Source of the DNA: Novosphingobium aureum
Lineage (GTDB): Bacteria; Pseudomonadota; Alphaproteobacteria; Sphingomonadales; Sphingomonadaceae
Direction: 5' to 3'
DNA: 64,000 nucleotides
NCBI RefSeq assembly: GCF_015865035.1
Contig: NZ_JADZGI010000002.1
Location: 248,001-312,000 of the forward strand
The notes below the pieces were generated by a model. The model made no database searches, was not told the DNA's origin, and worked only from the letters and a program-made list of their open reading frames with translations. Position numbers and translations under genes: made by a program. Every line of letters begins with the position of its first letter. Within the stretch, counting starts at the first letter, position 1. This document shows, in pieces, positions 25,182 through 33,657 of the stretch.

Positions 25182-26711
25182 TTAGTTGAGGGTCAGAGTG
25201 CCGTCGATCAGGCGCGGCGCACCGTCACCCTTGGCATCGTCGCGCAGTTCGGGCGGAAGCAGGCCCTGCGCGAGGTTCTGGTAGCTGACCGGACGCAGGA
25301 AGCGGTCGATCGCGAGGCTGCCGACCGAGGTCGAGCGCGGATCGGTGGTCGAGGGGAACGGACCGCCGTGGACCATCGCGTGGCACACTTCGACGCCGGT
25401 GGGCCAGCCGTTGGCGAGGATGCGACCGACCTTGCGCTCGAGCACGGGCAGGACGCGCGAGGCGAGCGCCTCGTCGGCCTCGTCCATGTGCAGCGTGGCG
25501 GTGAGCTGGCCTTCCAGCCCCTCGAGGACGGTCTTGAGCTCCGCCTCGTCCTTGCACACGACGACGACCGAGGAGGCACCGAAGACCTCTTCGCCCAGCG
25601 CCTTGTCGGCGAGGAACTGCTCGGCAGTAGCCTTGAACAGTACGGCGCCGCCGGTGGTGCGGGTGCCTTCTTCGCCCTTGGCGACCTGCTCGATGCCCGG
25701 TGCAGCCGAGAGCTTCTCGACGCCCTTGGCATAGGCCGCGGCGATGCCGGTGGTCAGCATGGTCTGCGGCTTGGCTTCGCTCACGGCGCCGCCGGCAGCG
25801 GCGAGGAACGCGTCGAGCCCTTCGCCCTCGATGGCGAGAACGAGGCCGGGGTTGGTGCAGAACTGGCCGGCGCTCATGCACAGCGAACCGACGAAGGCGT
25901 TGCCCAGGGCCTCGCCGCGCGCCTTGAGCGCCTCGGGAAGCAGCAGGACCGGGTTCACCGCCGACATCTCGGCGTAGACCGGGATCGGCACTTCACGGGC
26001 CTGCGCCAGCTTGGTGAGGGCAAGACCGCCCGCACGCGAGCCGGTGAAGCCGACCGCCATGATGTTGGGGTTCTGGACCAGCGCAGCGCCCAGCTCGTTC
26101 GAGGGACCGACGAGGTGCTGGAAGACGCCCTCGGGCAGACCCGAGTCGGCAACCGCCTTGCTGATCGCCTGGGCAATCATGCTGCCGGTGATCGGGTGCG
26201 CGGGGTGGCCCTTGACGACGACCGGGCAACCGGCGGCGAGCGCCGAGGCGGTGTCACCGCCCGCGGTCGAAAATGCGAGCGGGAAGTTCGAGGCACCGAA
26301 CACGGCGACCGGGCCGACCGGGATCATGCGCAGGCGCAGATCGGGGCGCGGCAGCGGGGCGCGGTCGGGCATCGCGGGATCGATGCGCATCTGCAGCCAC
26401 TGGCCCTTGCGCACGACGCCTGCGAACATGCGCAGCTGGCCGCAGGTACGGCCGCATTCACCTTCGGCGCGACCGCGCGGCAGACCGCTCTCGGTCATGT
26501 AGGCTTCGAACAGCGGCTCGCCCAGGGCCTGGATCTCGTCGGCGATTCGCTCGAGGAAGGCGGCACGCGTCTCGCGGTCGGTCGCGCGATAGGTGTCGAA
26601 GGCGGCTGCCGCTGCAGCGCAGGCCTTGGCCACATCTTCGGGGCCGTGAACGGCGAAGGCATCGCCGTAAGCTTCGCCGCTGGCGGCTGCTACGGAACGA
26701 AATTCGGTCAT
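25182..26711 (-). CDS. Alpha-ketoglutarate semialdehyde dehydrogenase
   Basis: This aldehyde dehydrogenase oxidises 2,5-dioxopentanoate to 2-oxoglutarate, the last step of non-phosphorylative pentose breakdown. The 509-residue protein has GASNFPLAFSTAGGDT for cofactor contact, VGFTGSRAGGLALTKLA, the catalytic Glu region AEMSAVNPVLLLPEAL, and the catalytic Cys in SAGQFCTNPG. This long form resembles the type III KGSADH group. It is first in the eight-gene leftward operon; a putative operator (26728-26738) lies just ahead of its ATG. Confidence 0.92.
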   Translation of the reverse strand: MTEFRSVAAASGEAYGDAFAVHGPEDVAKACAAAAAAFDTYRATDRETRAAFLERIADEIQALGEPLFEAYMTESGLPRGRAEGECGRTCGQLRMFAGVVRKGQWLQMRIDPAMPDRAPLPRPDLRLRMIPVGPVAVFGASNFPLAFSTAGGDTASALAAGCPVVVKGHPAHPITGSMIAQAISKAVADSGLPEGVFQHLVGPSNELGAALVQNPNIMAVGFTGSRAGGLALTKLAQAREVPIPVYAEMSAVNPVLLLPEALKARGEALGNAFVGSLCMSAGQFCTNPGLVLAIEGEGLDAFLAAAGGAVSEAKPQTMLTTGIAAAYAKGVEKLSAAPGIEQVAKGEEGTRTTGGAVLFKATAEQFLADKALGEEVFGASSVVVVCKDEAELKTVLEGLEGQLTATLHMDEADEALASRVLPVLERKVGRILANGWPTGVEVCHAMVHGGPFPSTTDPRSTSVGSLAIDRFLRPVSYQNLAQGLLPPELRDDAKGDGAPRLIDGTLTLN

Positions 26712-26727
26712 AAAGAACTCTCCTATT

Positions 26728-26738
26728 TACTCCGACAT
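26728..26738 (-). promoter_or_regulatory. Putative GntR operator, site B
   Basis: On the minus strand the sequence reads ATGTCGGAGTA within CAATATGTCGGAGTAAATA. It is 17 bases upstream of the semialdehyde dehydrogenase ATG and about 85 bases before the divergent regulator gene, so it could serve both. It shares the TGTCGGA core with sites A and C. Confidence 0.5.
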
Positions 26739-26823
26739 ATTGCGAGCGGTTCGGAAACGCAATGTTTGTCGTTCCTTCATCCACCTCAGGTGTGTACGGT
26801 GGAGATTGGAGGTGACACTTTCA

Positions 26824-27609
26824 GTGGCAACGGGTGAAAAATTGAAACAAGATGACGCGAGCGCTCAGGACGACGCAAGCAAACCGGCGGGCTCTCCCCG
26901 CGGTCCGGGCCGACGCCTTCACGGAGCGATCGTGCACAAGCTGGGTACGGATATATTATCCGGCAAGTATGCACCCGGAGATGTTTTGTCAGGCGAGGTC
27001 GCCTTTGCCGAGGAACTGAAGGTTTCGCGCAGCGCCTATCGCGAGGCGATCCAGGTACTGACGGCCAAGGGCCTCGTCGCCAGCCGCCCCAAGGCGGGAA
27101 CCCGCGTTCTGCCCCGCGACCGCTGGAACCTGCTCGACCCCGAGGTTCTGGGCTGGGCATTCGCGGGCGAACCCGACATCGATTTCGTGCGCTCCTTGTT
27201 CGAACTGCGCGCCATCGTCGAACCCGCCGCCGCTCGCTTTGCCGCGCGTCGGCGCGACAAGGACGACCTCAAGACGATGCGCGAGGCGCTCACCGCCATG
27301 CGCCGCCACACCCTCACCACCGAAGCGGGGCGCGCCGCCGACCGCGATTTCCACAATGCGATCCTGCAAGCCACGCGCAACGATGCGCTGATGGTGCTCA
27401 GCGCCTCCATCGGTGCGGCGGTGAACTGGACGACCCAGTTCAAACAGCGCGCCCGCGACCTTCCACGCAACCCGATCCCCGACCACGTGCGCGTCTATGA
27501 CGCGATCGCCGCCGGCGACGAGGCCGCGGCAGCCGAGGCGATGAACGTACTCGTCGACCTTGCGCTCGACGATACCCGCAGCGCCATGGCCCAGCCCGAC
27601 GCGGCCTGA
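26824..27609 (+). CDS. FadR-type GntR regulator of the sugar locus
   Basis: A 261-residue regulator. The winged helix domain (LHGAIVHKLGTDILSGKYAPGDVLSG and ELKVSRSAYREAIQVLTAKGLV) occupies residues 35-105. An FCD ligand-binding domain follows, with EPAAARFAARR and DRDFHNAILQATRN, whose Asp and His would bind metal. A GTG at 26824 is spaced properly from GGAGG at 26808-26812; a GTG at 26812 is the alternative. It is divergent from the catabolic operon, so it probably represses that operon and senses a sugar-acid intermediate. The effector is not known. Confidence 0.85.
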   Translation: MATGEKLKQDDASAQDDASKPAGSPRGPGRRLHGAIVHKLGTDILSGKYAPGDVLSGEVAFAEELKVSRSAYREAIQVLTAKGLVASRPKAGTRVLPRDRWNLLDPEVLGWAFAGEPDIDFVRSLFELRAIVEPAAARFAARRRDKDDLKTMREALTAMRRHTLTTEAGRAADRDFHNAILQATRNDALMVLSASIGAAVNWTTQFKQRARDLPRNPIPDHVRVYDAIAAGDEAAAAEAMNVLVDLALDDTRSAMAQPDAA

Positions 27610-27667
27610 GCGACGAGGCTTTACCGACGAAGCCTAACCAACGAGGCGCACCGGCAAGCCGGACAAG

Positions 27668-27705
27668 GGAAAGGCCCCGGAAGATCGCTCTTCCGGGGCC
27701 TTTCC
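27668..27705. terminator. Bidirectional intrinsic terminator
   Basis: A perfect 17-bp stem pairs 27668-27684 (GGAAAGGCCCCGGAAGA) with 27689-27705 across a TCGC loop, followed by TTTG on the plus strand. It lies between the convergent regulator and symporter genes and should end transcription from both sides. Confidence 0.88.
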
Positions 27706-27753
27706 TTTGCGTGTCCGGGAGAGGGTCGCCGACCGCCCTCCCGGTTGCCCTCC

Positions 27754-29082
27754 CTACTCGGCCGGAGCAGCCTCGGCGACCACGTCGGGCTCGGCGTGCG
27801 TGGGCTTGGAACCCCACAGCGCATAGAACAGGACGTAGAGCTCGCAGGCCGCAGTCAGCAGGAACGAAGTCTGCAGGTCGTAGGAGTCCGCGATCCAGCC
27901 CTGCACGAAGACCAGCGCGCCACCGGCAATCGCCATGACCAGCAGGCCCGAGGCCTCCTCGGTCAGCGGGCCGAGGCCCTTGATGCCCAGCGTGAAGATC
28001 GTCGGGAACATGATCGAGTGGAAAAGTCCGACCAGGATCAGCGCCCACATCGCGGTATGACCCGAGGAGAAGGTCGTTACGATCATGGTGATGAACGCGC
28101 CGATCGCGAAAACGGCGAGCACGTGCGCGGCATCGAAGCGCTGCATGATCGCCGAGCCGACGAAACGACCGACCATCATGCCGCCCCACAGGAAGGTCAG
28201 GTAGTGGCCTGCCTGCTCGAGCGACATGTTGCCAATGTCGGGACGGCTGACGAAGTTGATGAACAGGTTGCCCACGCCGATCTCGGCGATGAGATAGATG
28301 AAGATTGCCGGGATGCCGAACACCAGGTTGCGGTGCTTGAACAGCTCGGGATTGATGATGCGGCTACGCTTTTCCTTTGCGCCTTCATTCTGCGACTGCA
28401 TCGAGGGCAGCGGGAACTTCGCGATGACCACGGCGAGGATCACCAGCACACCGGCGACCAGTGCATAGGGCAGGATCACCGACTGTGCGTCGGCCATGCG
28501 CTCGGCCTGGGTCAGGACCGTACCGGCCTCGGCCGTGCCGCCCTTGGAGCGACCCAGGATCAGGTAGGCGCCGAACATCGGCGCGAGCATAGTGCCCGCC
28601 GAGTTCATCGCCTGTACCAGATTGAGGCGCGAGGACGCCGTCTCGGGCTTGCCGCAGACCGCAACGTAGGGGTTTGCCGCCACCTGCAGCAGGGTGATGC
28701 CGCTGGCGATGACGAAGAGCATGACCAGCGTGACCCCGTAGGAAGGGATCGTCGCGGCCAGCATCATGCCCAGCGCACCGGCAGCCATCGTCAGCAGGCC
28801 GATCACCAGCGACTTCTTGTAGCCGACCTTCTCGATCAGCTTGGCCGAAGGGATCGAGGCGACGAAGTAGGCGATGAACCAGACCGACTCGATCAGCGTG
28901 GTCTGCGTGTAGTTCAGCTCGAACACGCTGCGCAGATGCGGCAGCAGCGTATTGTTGATGACGGTGATGAAGCCCCACATGAAGAACAGGCTTGCAAGCA
29001 GGCTCAGCGCGGGGCCGTAGCGCACGCCGGGTTCCTGCGCGACCGACGCAGGCGTATTAGTGGAAGATCCCAGGCTGGGCAT
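27754..29082 (-). CDS. FucP-family sugar:proton symporter (MFS)
   Basis: A 442-residue inner-membrane carrier with about twelve helices. The N-terminal helix has FFMWGFITVINNTLLPHLRSVFELNY, a signature of the L-fucose permease group. Later blocks are IPSAKLIEKVGYKKS and ASGITLLQVAANPYVAVCGKPETASSRLNLVQAMNSAGT. It probably imports free arabinose and/or galactose released in the periplasm. The ATG at 29082 has GAGAGG at a good distance; starts further upstream put the ribosome site inside the gene. A putative operator lies upstream in the shared divergent promoter. Confidence 0.9.
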   Translation of the reverse strand: MPSLGSSTNTPASVAQEPGVRYGPALSLLASLFFMWGFITVINNTLLPHLRSVFELNYTQTTLIESVWFIAYFVASIPSAKLIEKVGYKKSLVIGLLTMAAGALGMMLAATIPSYGVTLVMLFVIASGITLLQVAANPYVAVCGKPETASSRLNLVQAMNSAGTMLAPMFGAYLILGRSKGGTAEAGTVLTQAERMADAQSVILPYALVAGVLVILAVVIAKFPLPSMQSQNEGAKEKRSRIINPELFKHRNLVFGIPAIFIYLIAEIGVGNLFINFVSRPDIGNMSLEQAGHYLTFLWGGMMVGRFVGSAIMQRFDAAHVLAVFAIGAFITMIVTTFSSGHTAMWALILVGLFHSIMFPTIFTLGIKGLGPLTEEASGLLVMAIAGGALVFVQGWIADSYDLQTSFLLTAACELYVLFYALWGSKPTHAEPDVVAEAAPAE

Positions 29083-29144
29083 GTCCATCCTCTCGTTATC
29101 AAATGCCGGCACGACAGCAGCGATCCGGCTTGCACTCTATCTAT

Positions 29145-29155
29145 TTGTCGGACTA
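29145..29155. promoter_or_regulatory. Putative GntR operator, site C
   Basis: TTGTCGGACTA matches the FadR-family pattern TNGTNNNACNA exactly. It lies between the divergent symporter gene (start 29082) and mutarotase gene (start 29220), so one bound protein could control both. Confidence 0.55.
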
Positions 29156-29219
29156 TATGCGCCCATCGGCTTCGTCAATGGGCCGCGCAATGGTTATAGA
29201 GTATCGGGAGCGAGGATAA

Positions 29220-30392
29220 GTGAAGATTTCAGCCAAGACTTTCGCGCGCTCGGGCGTGACTTCGATCGCGGCCCCGGCACTGCTGGGCCTCGCCCTGCTC
29301 CCTGCGACTCCGGCAGTCGCCGCCGAGGCGACCCGCGCCAGCGCGGGCGCGCTCGATGACGGCACTCAGGTCGAATCCGTGACCCTCACCGCCGAGAACG
29401 GCGTCTCGGCGACGATCCTCTCGTTCGGCGCGACCTTGTGGAAGTTCATGGCGCCCGATCGCGAAGGCAAGGTGGCCGACATCACGCTGGGCTACGACGA
29501 CATCCAGTCCTACAAGGACAAGCCCAATTACTGGGGCGCGACGGTAGGCCGCTATGCCAACCGCATCGGCAACGCGACGTTCTCGCTCGACGGCAAGACC
29601 TACACCCTGCCCGGCAACGATCACGGCCAGTCGCTGCACGGCGGCGGCAAGGGCTTCGACGTGCAGAACTGGACGGTCGAGAAGGTCAAGTCGGGCCCGG
29701 TCGCGAGCGCGGTGTTCACCCTGACCAGCCCCGATGGCGATTCGGGCTACCCCGGCACGGTCAAGGCGCGCGTCACCTATTCGCTCGACGAGAACGGCGC
29801 GTTGCAGATCGTGTTCGACGCGACCACCGACAAGCCGACCATCATCAACATGACCAACCACGCCATCTTCAACATGGCGGGCGAAGGTGCGCCGCAAGGC
29901 GCGATGGACAACGTGCTGAAGGTCCCGGCCAGCCACTATACCCCGGTGAGCGCGACGCTGATCCCGACCGGCGAGCTTGCGCCTGTCGAGGGCACCCCGT
30001 TCGACTTCCGCGCCGGCAAGGCGATGCACGAGGGCCTGCGCGACGGCACCGACCAGCAGATCGTCTACGGCCGCGGCGTCGACCACAACTTCGCGCTCGA
30101 CAAGGGCCTGACCAAGAAGCCCGAACTGGCCGCGACGCTCGCCGACCCTGAATCGGGCCGCGTGCTCGAAGTGCTGACCACCGAACCGGGCCTGCAGGTC
30201 TACGCTGGCAACTTCCTCGACGGCACTTATATCGGCAAGCAGGGCCACCTTTACCGTATGGGCGACGGCATCGCGCTTGAACCCCAGAAATTCCCGGATG
30301 CTCCCAACCACTCCAACTTCGTCTCGGCCCGCGTCGATCCCGGCAAGCCCTACCGGCATGTCATGGTCTACCGCGTGTCGGTCGAGCGTTGA
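29220..30392 (+). CDS. Exported aldose 1-epimerase (mutarotase)
   Basis: A 390-residue galactose-mutarotase-like protein that interconverts alpha and beta sugar anomers. A signal peptide (FARSGVTSIAAPALLGLALLPATPAVAA) predicts periplasmic location. The family blocks are YWGATVGRYANRIGNATF, DHGQSLHGGGKGFD with an active His, TNHAIFNMAG with the second His, and the catalytic Glu in IALEPQKFPDAPNH. The GTG at 29220 is preceded by GAGG. It precedes the sugar-acid dehydratase by 15 bases, so they form an operon. It may supply the anomer that the symporter or dehydrogenase prefers. Confidence 0.9.
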   Translation: MKISAKTFARSGVTSIAAPALLGLALLPATPAVAAEATRASAGALDDGTQVESVTLTAENGVSATILSFGATLWKFMAPDREGKVADITLGYDDIQSYKDKPNYWGATVGRYANRIGNATFSLDGKTYTLPGNDHGQSLHGGGKGFDVQNWTVEKVKSGPVASAVFTLTSPDGDSGYPGTVKARVTYSLDENGALQIVFDATTDKPTIINMTNHAIFNMAGEGAPQGAMDNVLKVPASHYTPVSATLIPTGELAPVEGTPFDFRAGKAMHEGLRDGTDQQIVYGRGVDHNFALDKGLTKKPELAATLADPESGRVLEVLTTEPGLQVYAGNFLDGTYIGKQGHLYRMGDGIALEPQKFPDAPNHSNFVSARVDPGKPYRHVMVYRVSVER

Positions 30393-30407
30393 TCAAGGCA
30401 ACTGACC

Positions 30408-32204
30408 ATGACTGATACTCCCAAGCCCAAGCTGCGCTCGCGTGCCTGGTTCGACAACCCTGCCAACATCGACATGACCGCGCTCTACCTCGAGCGTTAC
30501 CTCAACTTCGGCATCAGCCTCGAGGAACTGCGCTCGGGCAAGCCGATCATCGGTATCGCCCAGTCGGGCAGCGACCTGTCGCCCTGCAACCGCCACCACC
30601 TGGTGCTGGCCGAGCGCGTGCGCGAAGGCATCCGCGAGGCCGGCGGCATTCCAATGGAATTCCCGGTCCACCCGATCCAGGAAACCGGCAAGCGCCCGGG
30701 CGCCGCGCTCGACCGCAACCTGGCCTACCTCGGCCTCGTCGAGCTCATGTACGGCTACCCGCTCGACGGCGTCGTGCTGACCATCGGCTGCGACAAGACC
30801 ACGCCGGCCGCCCTCATGGCCGCTGCCACCGTCAACATCCCGGCGATCGCGCTTTCGGTCGGCCCGATGCTCAACGGCTGGCACAAGGGCGAGCGCACCG
30901 GTTCGGGCACGATCGTGTGGAAGGCGCGCGAACTGCTCGCCGCGGGCAAGCTCGATGACGAGGGCTTCATCAAGCTCGTCGCCTCCTCGGCGCCCTCGAC
31001 CGGCTACTGCAACACCATGGGCACGGCGACGACGATGAACTCGCTGACCGAGGCGCTGGGAATGTCGCTGCCCGGCTCGGCCGCGATCCCCGCGCCTTAC
31101 CGTGATCGCCAGGAATGCGCATGGCGCACCGGCAAGCGCATCGTCGACATGGTGCACGAGGACCTCAAGCCTTCGGACATCCTGACGCTCGACGCCTTCC
31201 ACAACGCGATCCGCGTCAACTCGGCCATCGGCGGTTCGACCAACGCGCCGATCCACCTCGCTGCCCTCGCCCGCCACATCGGCGTCGAGCTCCCGCTCAC
31301 CGACTGGGAGGACAAGGGCCACAAGATCCCGCTGCTGGTGAACCTGCAGCCCGCCGGTGAATACCTCGGCGAGGATTACTACCATGCGGGCGGCGTGCCT
31401 GCGGTTGTCGCACAGCTGATGGGCCAGGGGCTCATCAACGAGGGCGCGATGACCGTCAACGGCCAGACCATCGGCGACAACTGCCGCGATGCGACGATCG
31501 AGGACGAGAACGTCATCAAGCCGTTCGACCAGCCGCTCAAGGCCGAGGCAGGCTTCATCGTCATGACCGGCAACCTGTTCGACCAGGCGATCATGAAGAC
31601 CTCGGTGATCTCGGACGAGTTCCGTGCTCGCTATCTCTCGAACCCCGACGATCCGGAAGCCTTCGAAGGCCCAGCCGTGGTCTTCGACGGTCCCGAGGAC
31701 TACCACGCGCGTATCGACGATCCGTCGGTCGGCATCACCACCGACACGCTGCTGTTCATGCGCGGCGCAGGCCCGATCGGCTATCCCGGCGCTGCCGAAG
31801 TCGTCAACATGCGCCCGCCCAGCTACCTCATCACCGAGGGCGTGGGCGCGCTGCCGTGCATCGGCGACGGGCGCCAGTCGGGTACTTCGGGCAGCCCCTC
31901 GATCCTCAACGCCTCGCCCGAAGCGGCGGCGATGGGCGGTCTTGCGCTGATCCAGTCGGGTGACAGCGTGCGCATGGACCTGCGCAAGGGCCGCGTCGAC
32001 GTGCTGATCTCCGACGAGGAGATGGCACAGCGCAAGGCCGATCTCGAAGCGCGCGGTGGCTATCCCTACCCCGCCTCGCAGACGCCATGGCAGGAAATCC
32101 AGCGCTCCATGGTCGGGCAGATGAACACGGGCATGATCCTCGAGGGAACCGAGAAGTTCCAGCAGATCCACCAGACCCGCGGCCTGCCCCGCGACAACCA
32201 CTGA
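30408..32204 (+). CDS. L-arabonate / D-galactonate dehydratase (IlvD/Edd family)
   Basis: A 598-residue Fe-S dehydratase that should convert a sugar acid to its 2-keto-3-deoxy form. Cluster-binding Cys motifs are SGSDLSPCNRHH near residue 59, LTIGCDKTTPA with Cys128, and GYCNTMGTATTMNSL near residue 204. The pentonate-dehydratase branch of this family is known to act on L-arabonate, often also D-galactonate and D-fuconate. No separate galactonate dehydratase is present, which suggests it serves both branches. It follows the mutarotase gene by 15 bases. Confidence 0.88.
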   Translation: MTDTPKPKLRSRAWFDNPANIDMTALYLERYLNFGISLEELRSGKPIIGIAQSGSDLSPCNRHHLVLAERVREGIREAGGIPMEFPVHPIQETGKRPGAALDRNLAYLGLVELMYGYPLDGVVLTIGCDKTTPAALMAAATVNIPAIALSVGPMLNGWHKGERTGSGTIVWKARELLAAGKLDDEGFIKLVASSAPSTGYCNTMGTATTMNSLTEALGMSLPGSAAIPAPYRDRQECAWRTGKRIVDMVHEDLKPSDILTLDAFHNAIRVNSAIGGSTNAPIHLAALARHIGVELPLTDWEDKGHKIPLLVNLQPAGEYLGEDYYHAGGVPAVVAQLMGQGLINEGAMTVNGQTIGDNCRDATIEDENVIKPFDQPLKAEAGFIVMTGNLFDQAIMKTSVISDEFRARYLSNPDDPEAFEGPAVVFDGPEDYHARIDDPSVGITTDTLLFMRGAGPIGYPGAAEVVNMRPPSYLITEGVGALPCIGDGRQSGTSGSPSILNASPEAAAMGGLALIQSGDSVRMDLRKGRVDVLISDEEMAQRKADLEARGGYPYPASQTPWQEIQRSMVGQMNTGMILEGTEKFQQIHQTRGLPRDNH

Positions 32205-32210
32205 TCGATT

Positions 32211-32250
32211 AACGGCCGGCCTGGCAGCACTGCAGGGCCGGCCGTTTTCC
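32211..32250 (+). terminator. Rho-independent-type terminator or attenuator after the dehydratase
   Basis: AACGGCCGGCC at 32211-32221 pairs exactly with GGCCGGCCGTT at 32236-32246, followed by TTCCTTTCC. The loop has CTGGCAG and CTGCAG complementarity. It lies between the dehydratase and lactonase genes, so the lactonase may be expressed by read-through or from its own promoter. Confidence 0.7.
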
Positions 32251-32342
32251 TTTCCGAATTCACACGAACAACGGTGCGCCGACCCTCAACGGGATGCGCC
32301 CGGCCCGACACGGGGCCGCACGATCACCGGGAGAGCGACGCA

Positions 32343-33200
32343 ATGACCGCATGGCGCAAAATCGAGCGCGAAGAGCGCGACACGCTGGGCGAAGGCGCCT
32401 TGTGGAGCGCGCGCGATCAGGCGCTCTACTGGGTCGACATCCTCGCCCCCGCACTCAATCGCATGACCCTGGCCGATGGCACGATCCGGCGCTGGGCGCT
32501 GGACGAACCGCTCGGCTGGGTCGCGGAAGATCTTTCCGGTACGCTTGTCGGCGGCTTCCAGAGCGGCTTCAAGCGCCTCGTCCTCGAGCCCTTCGGTGTA
32601 ACCGCGATTTCCGATCCCGAGCCCGACCTGCCCGGCAACCGCATGAACGACGGCAAGGCCGATCGCCATGGCGCGATCTGGTGCGGGACCATGGACATGG
32701 CCGAGGAACACGCACGCGGCTCGCTCTATCGCCTCGCGCCCGACGGCACCTGCGCGGTCATGGACAGCGACTACATGGTGCCCAACGGCCCTGCATTCTC
32801 GCCTTGCGGGCGCTGGCTCTACCACTCCGACACGGCGCGGCGCACGACCTATCGCTTTGCGCTCGACGAAAACGGCCTGCCCTCGGGCAAGGAAGTGTTC
32901 CTGAAGTTCGAGGAAGGCGACGGCTATCCCGACGGAATGACCTGCGATGCAGAAGGATATCTGTGGGTCGCGCACTGGGACGGCGCGCGGATCAGCCGCT
33001 TCGCGCCCGACGGAACGCTCGAGCGGACGATCCCCCTGCCCGCGCAGCGCATTACCAACATCGCCTTTGCCGGGCCGGACCTCGACCGCATGTTCGTGAC
33101 CTCGGCCGCGACCGGTTTGCCGGATAGCGCATACGACGGCGCGCTGTTCGAGGTCGATAGCGGCGTGCGGGGCGTGGCTGCCGGGGTCTTTGCGGGGTAA
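32343..33200 (+). CDS. SMP-30/gluconolactonase-family sugar lactonase
   Basis: A 285-residue beta-propeller lactonase that would open arabino- or galactonolactone to the acid. It shows LGEGALWSARDQALYWVDI with a metal-binding Glu, GNRMNDGKADRHGAIWCGTMD with the metal Asn, MVPNGPAFSPCGRWLYHSDT, and GYPDGMTCDAEGYLWVAHWDG with the catalytic Asp. The ATG at 32343 follows GGGAGAG. It closes the gap between the dehydrogenase and the dehydratase in the pathway; the exact lactone is inferred. Confidence 0.88.
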   Translation: MTAWRKIEREERDTLGEGALWSARDQALYWVDILAPALNRMTLADGTIRRWALDEPLGWVAEDLSGTLVGGFQSGFKRLVLEPFGVTAISDPEPDLPGNRMNDGKADRHGAIWCGTMDMAEEHARGSLYRLAPDGTCAVMDSDYMVPNGPAFSPCGRWLYHSDTARRTTYRFALDENGLPSGKEVFLKFEEGDGYPDGMTCDAEGYLWVAHWDGARISRFAPDGTLERTIPLPAQRITNIAFAGPDLDRMFVTSAATGLPDSAYDGALFEVDSGVRGVAAGVFAG

Positions 33201-33241
33201 AATCTGCGCGCAGACCGTTCACGGCCCTGTCGATAGCGGGC

Positions 33242-33616
33242 TCAGACCTCGATCAGGGCGCTGATACGGTGGAGGAACGGACGGTGCGGGGTCGATCCGT
33301 GCGTGACGGAGGTGAAGAGCCCATCCTCCCAGGTTTCCAGCCTTGCGGCCACCGCCGGGATGTTCTCGCCAGCCCGGATATCGACGTGGGCGCGCAGACG
33401 GCCATCGAATTCGAGATGGATTGCTGCAGCGTTGGGAAACTCGGCCTTGAGTGCCGAGAGAATGCGGTCGAGCTGGCCCACCACTCCATCGTGGTGCGTG
33501 CCTAGCCCGGCTCTCGTGCCCGAAGCCCCCGTCGGCGGCATCGCTGCTCGTTCGCTACCCGAATTGTCCACCAATGCCCCCTTCATCGCGTCCATCGCAA
33601 TCAGCCCGATAACCAT
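33242..33616 (-). CDS. Small hypothetical protein downstream of the patatin gene
   Basis: A 124-residue reading frame (ATG 33616) whose C-terminal 80 residues look like a folded domain: LDRILSALKAEFPNAAAIHLEFDGRLRAHVDIRAG alternates hydrophobic residues in helix and strand patterns. No family is recognised. No signal or membrane segment is clear beyond a short MVIGLIAMDAM start. It follows the patatin gene on the same strand by 41 bases and may be cotranscribed. Later Met codons at 33595 or 33586 are alternative starts. Confidence 0.5.
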   Translation of the reverse strand: MVIGLIAMDAMKGALVDNSGSERAAMPPTGASGTRAGLGTHHDGVVGQLDRILSALKAEFPNAAAIHLEFDGRLRAHVDIRAGENIPAVAARLETWEDGLFTSVTHGSTPHRPFLHRISALIEV

Positions 33617-33657
33617 CCGCCCCGAATGATGCGCTGCAACATCTGGTTTCGCACGAT

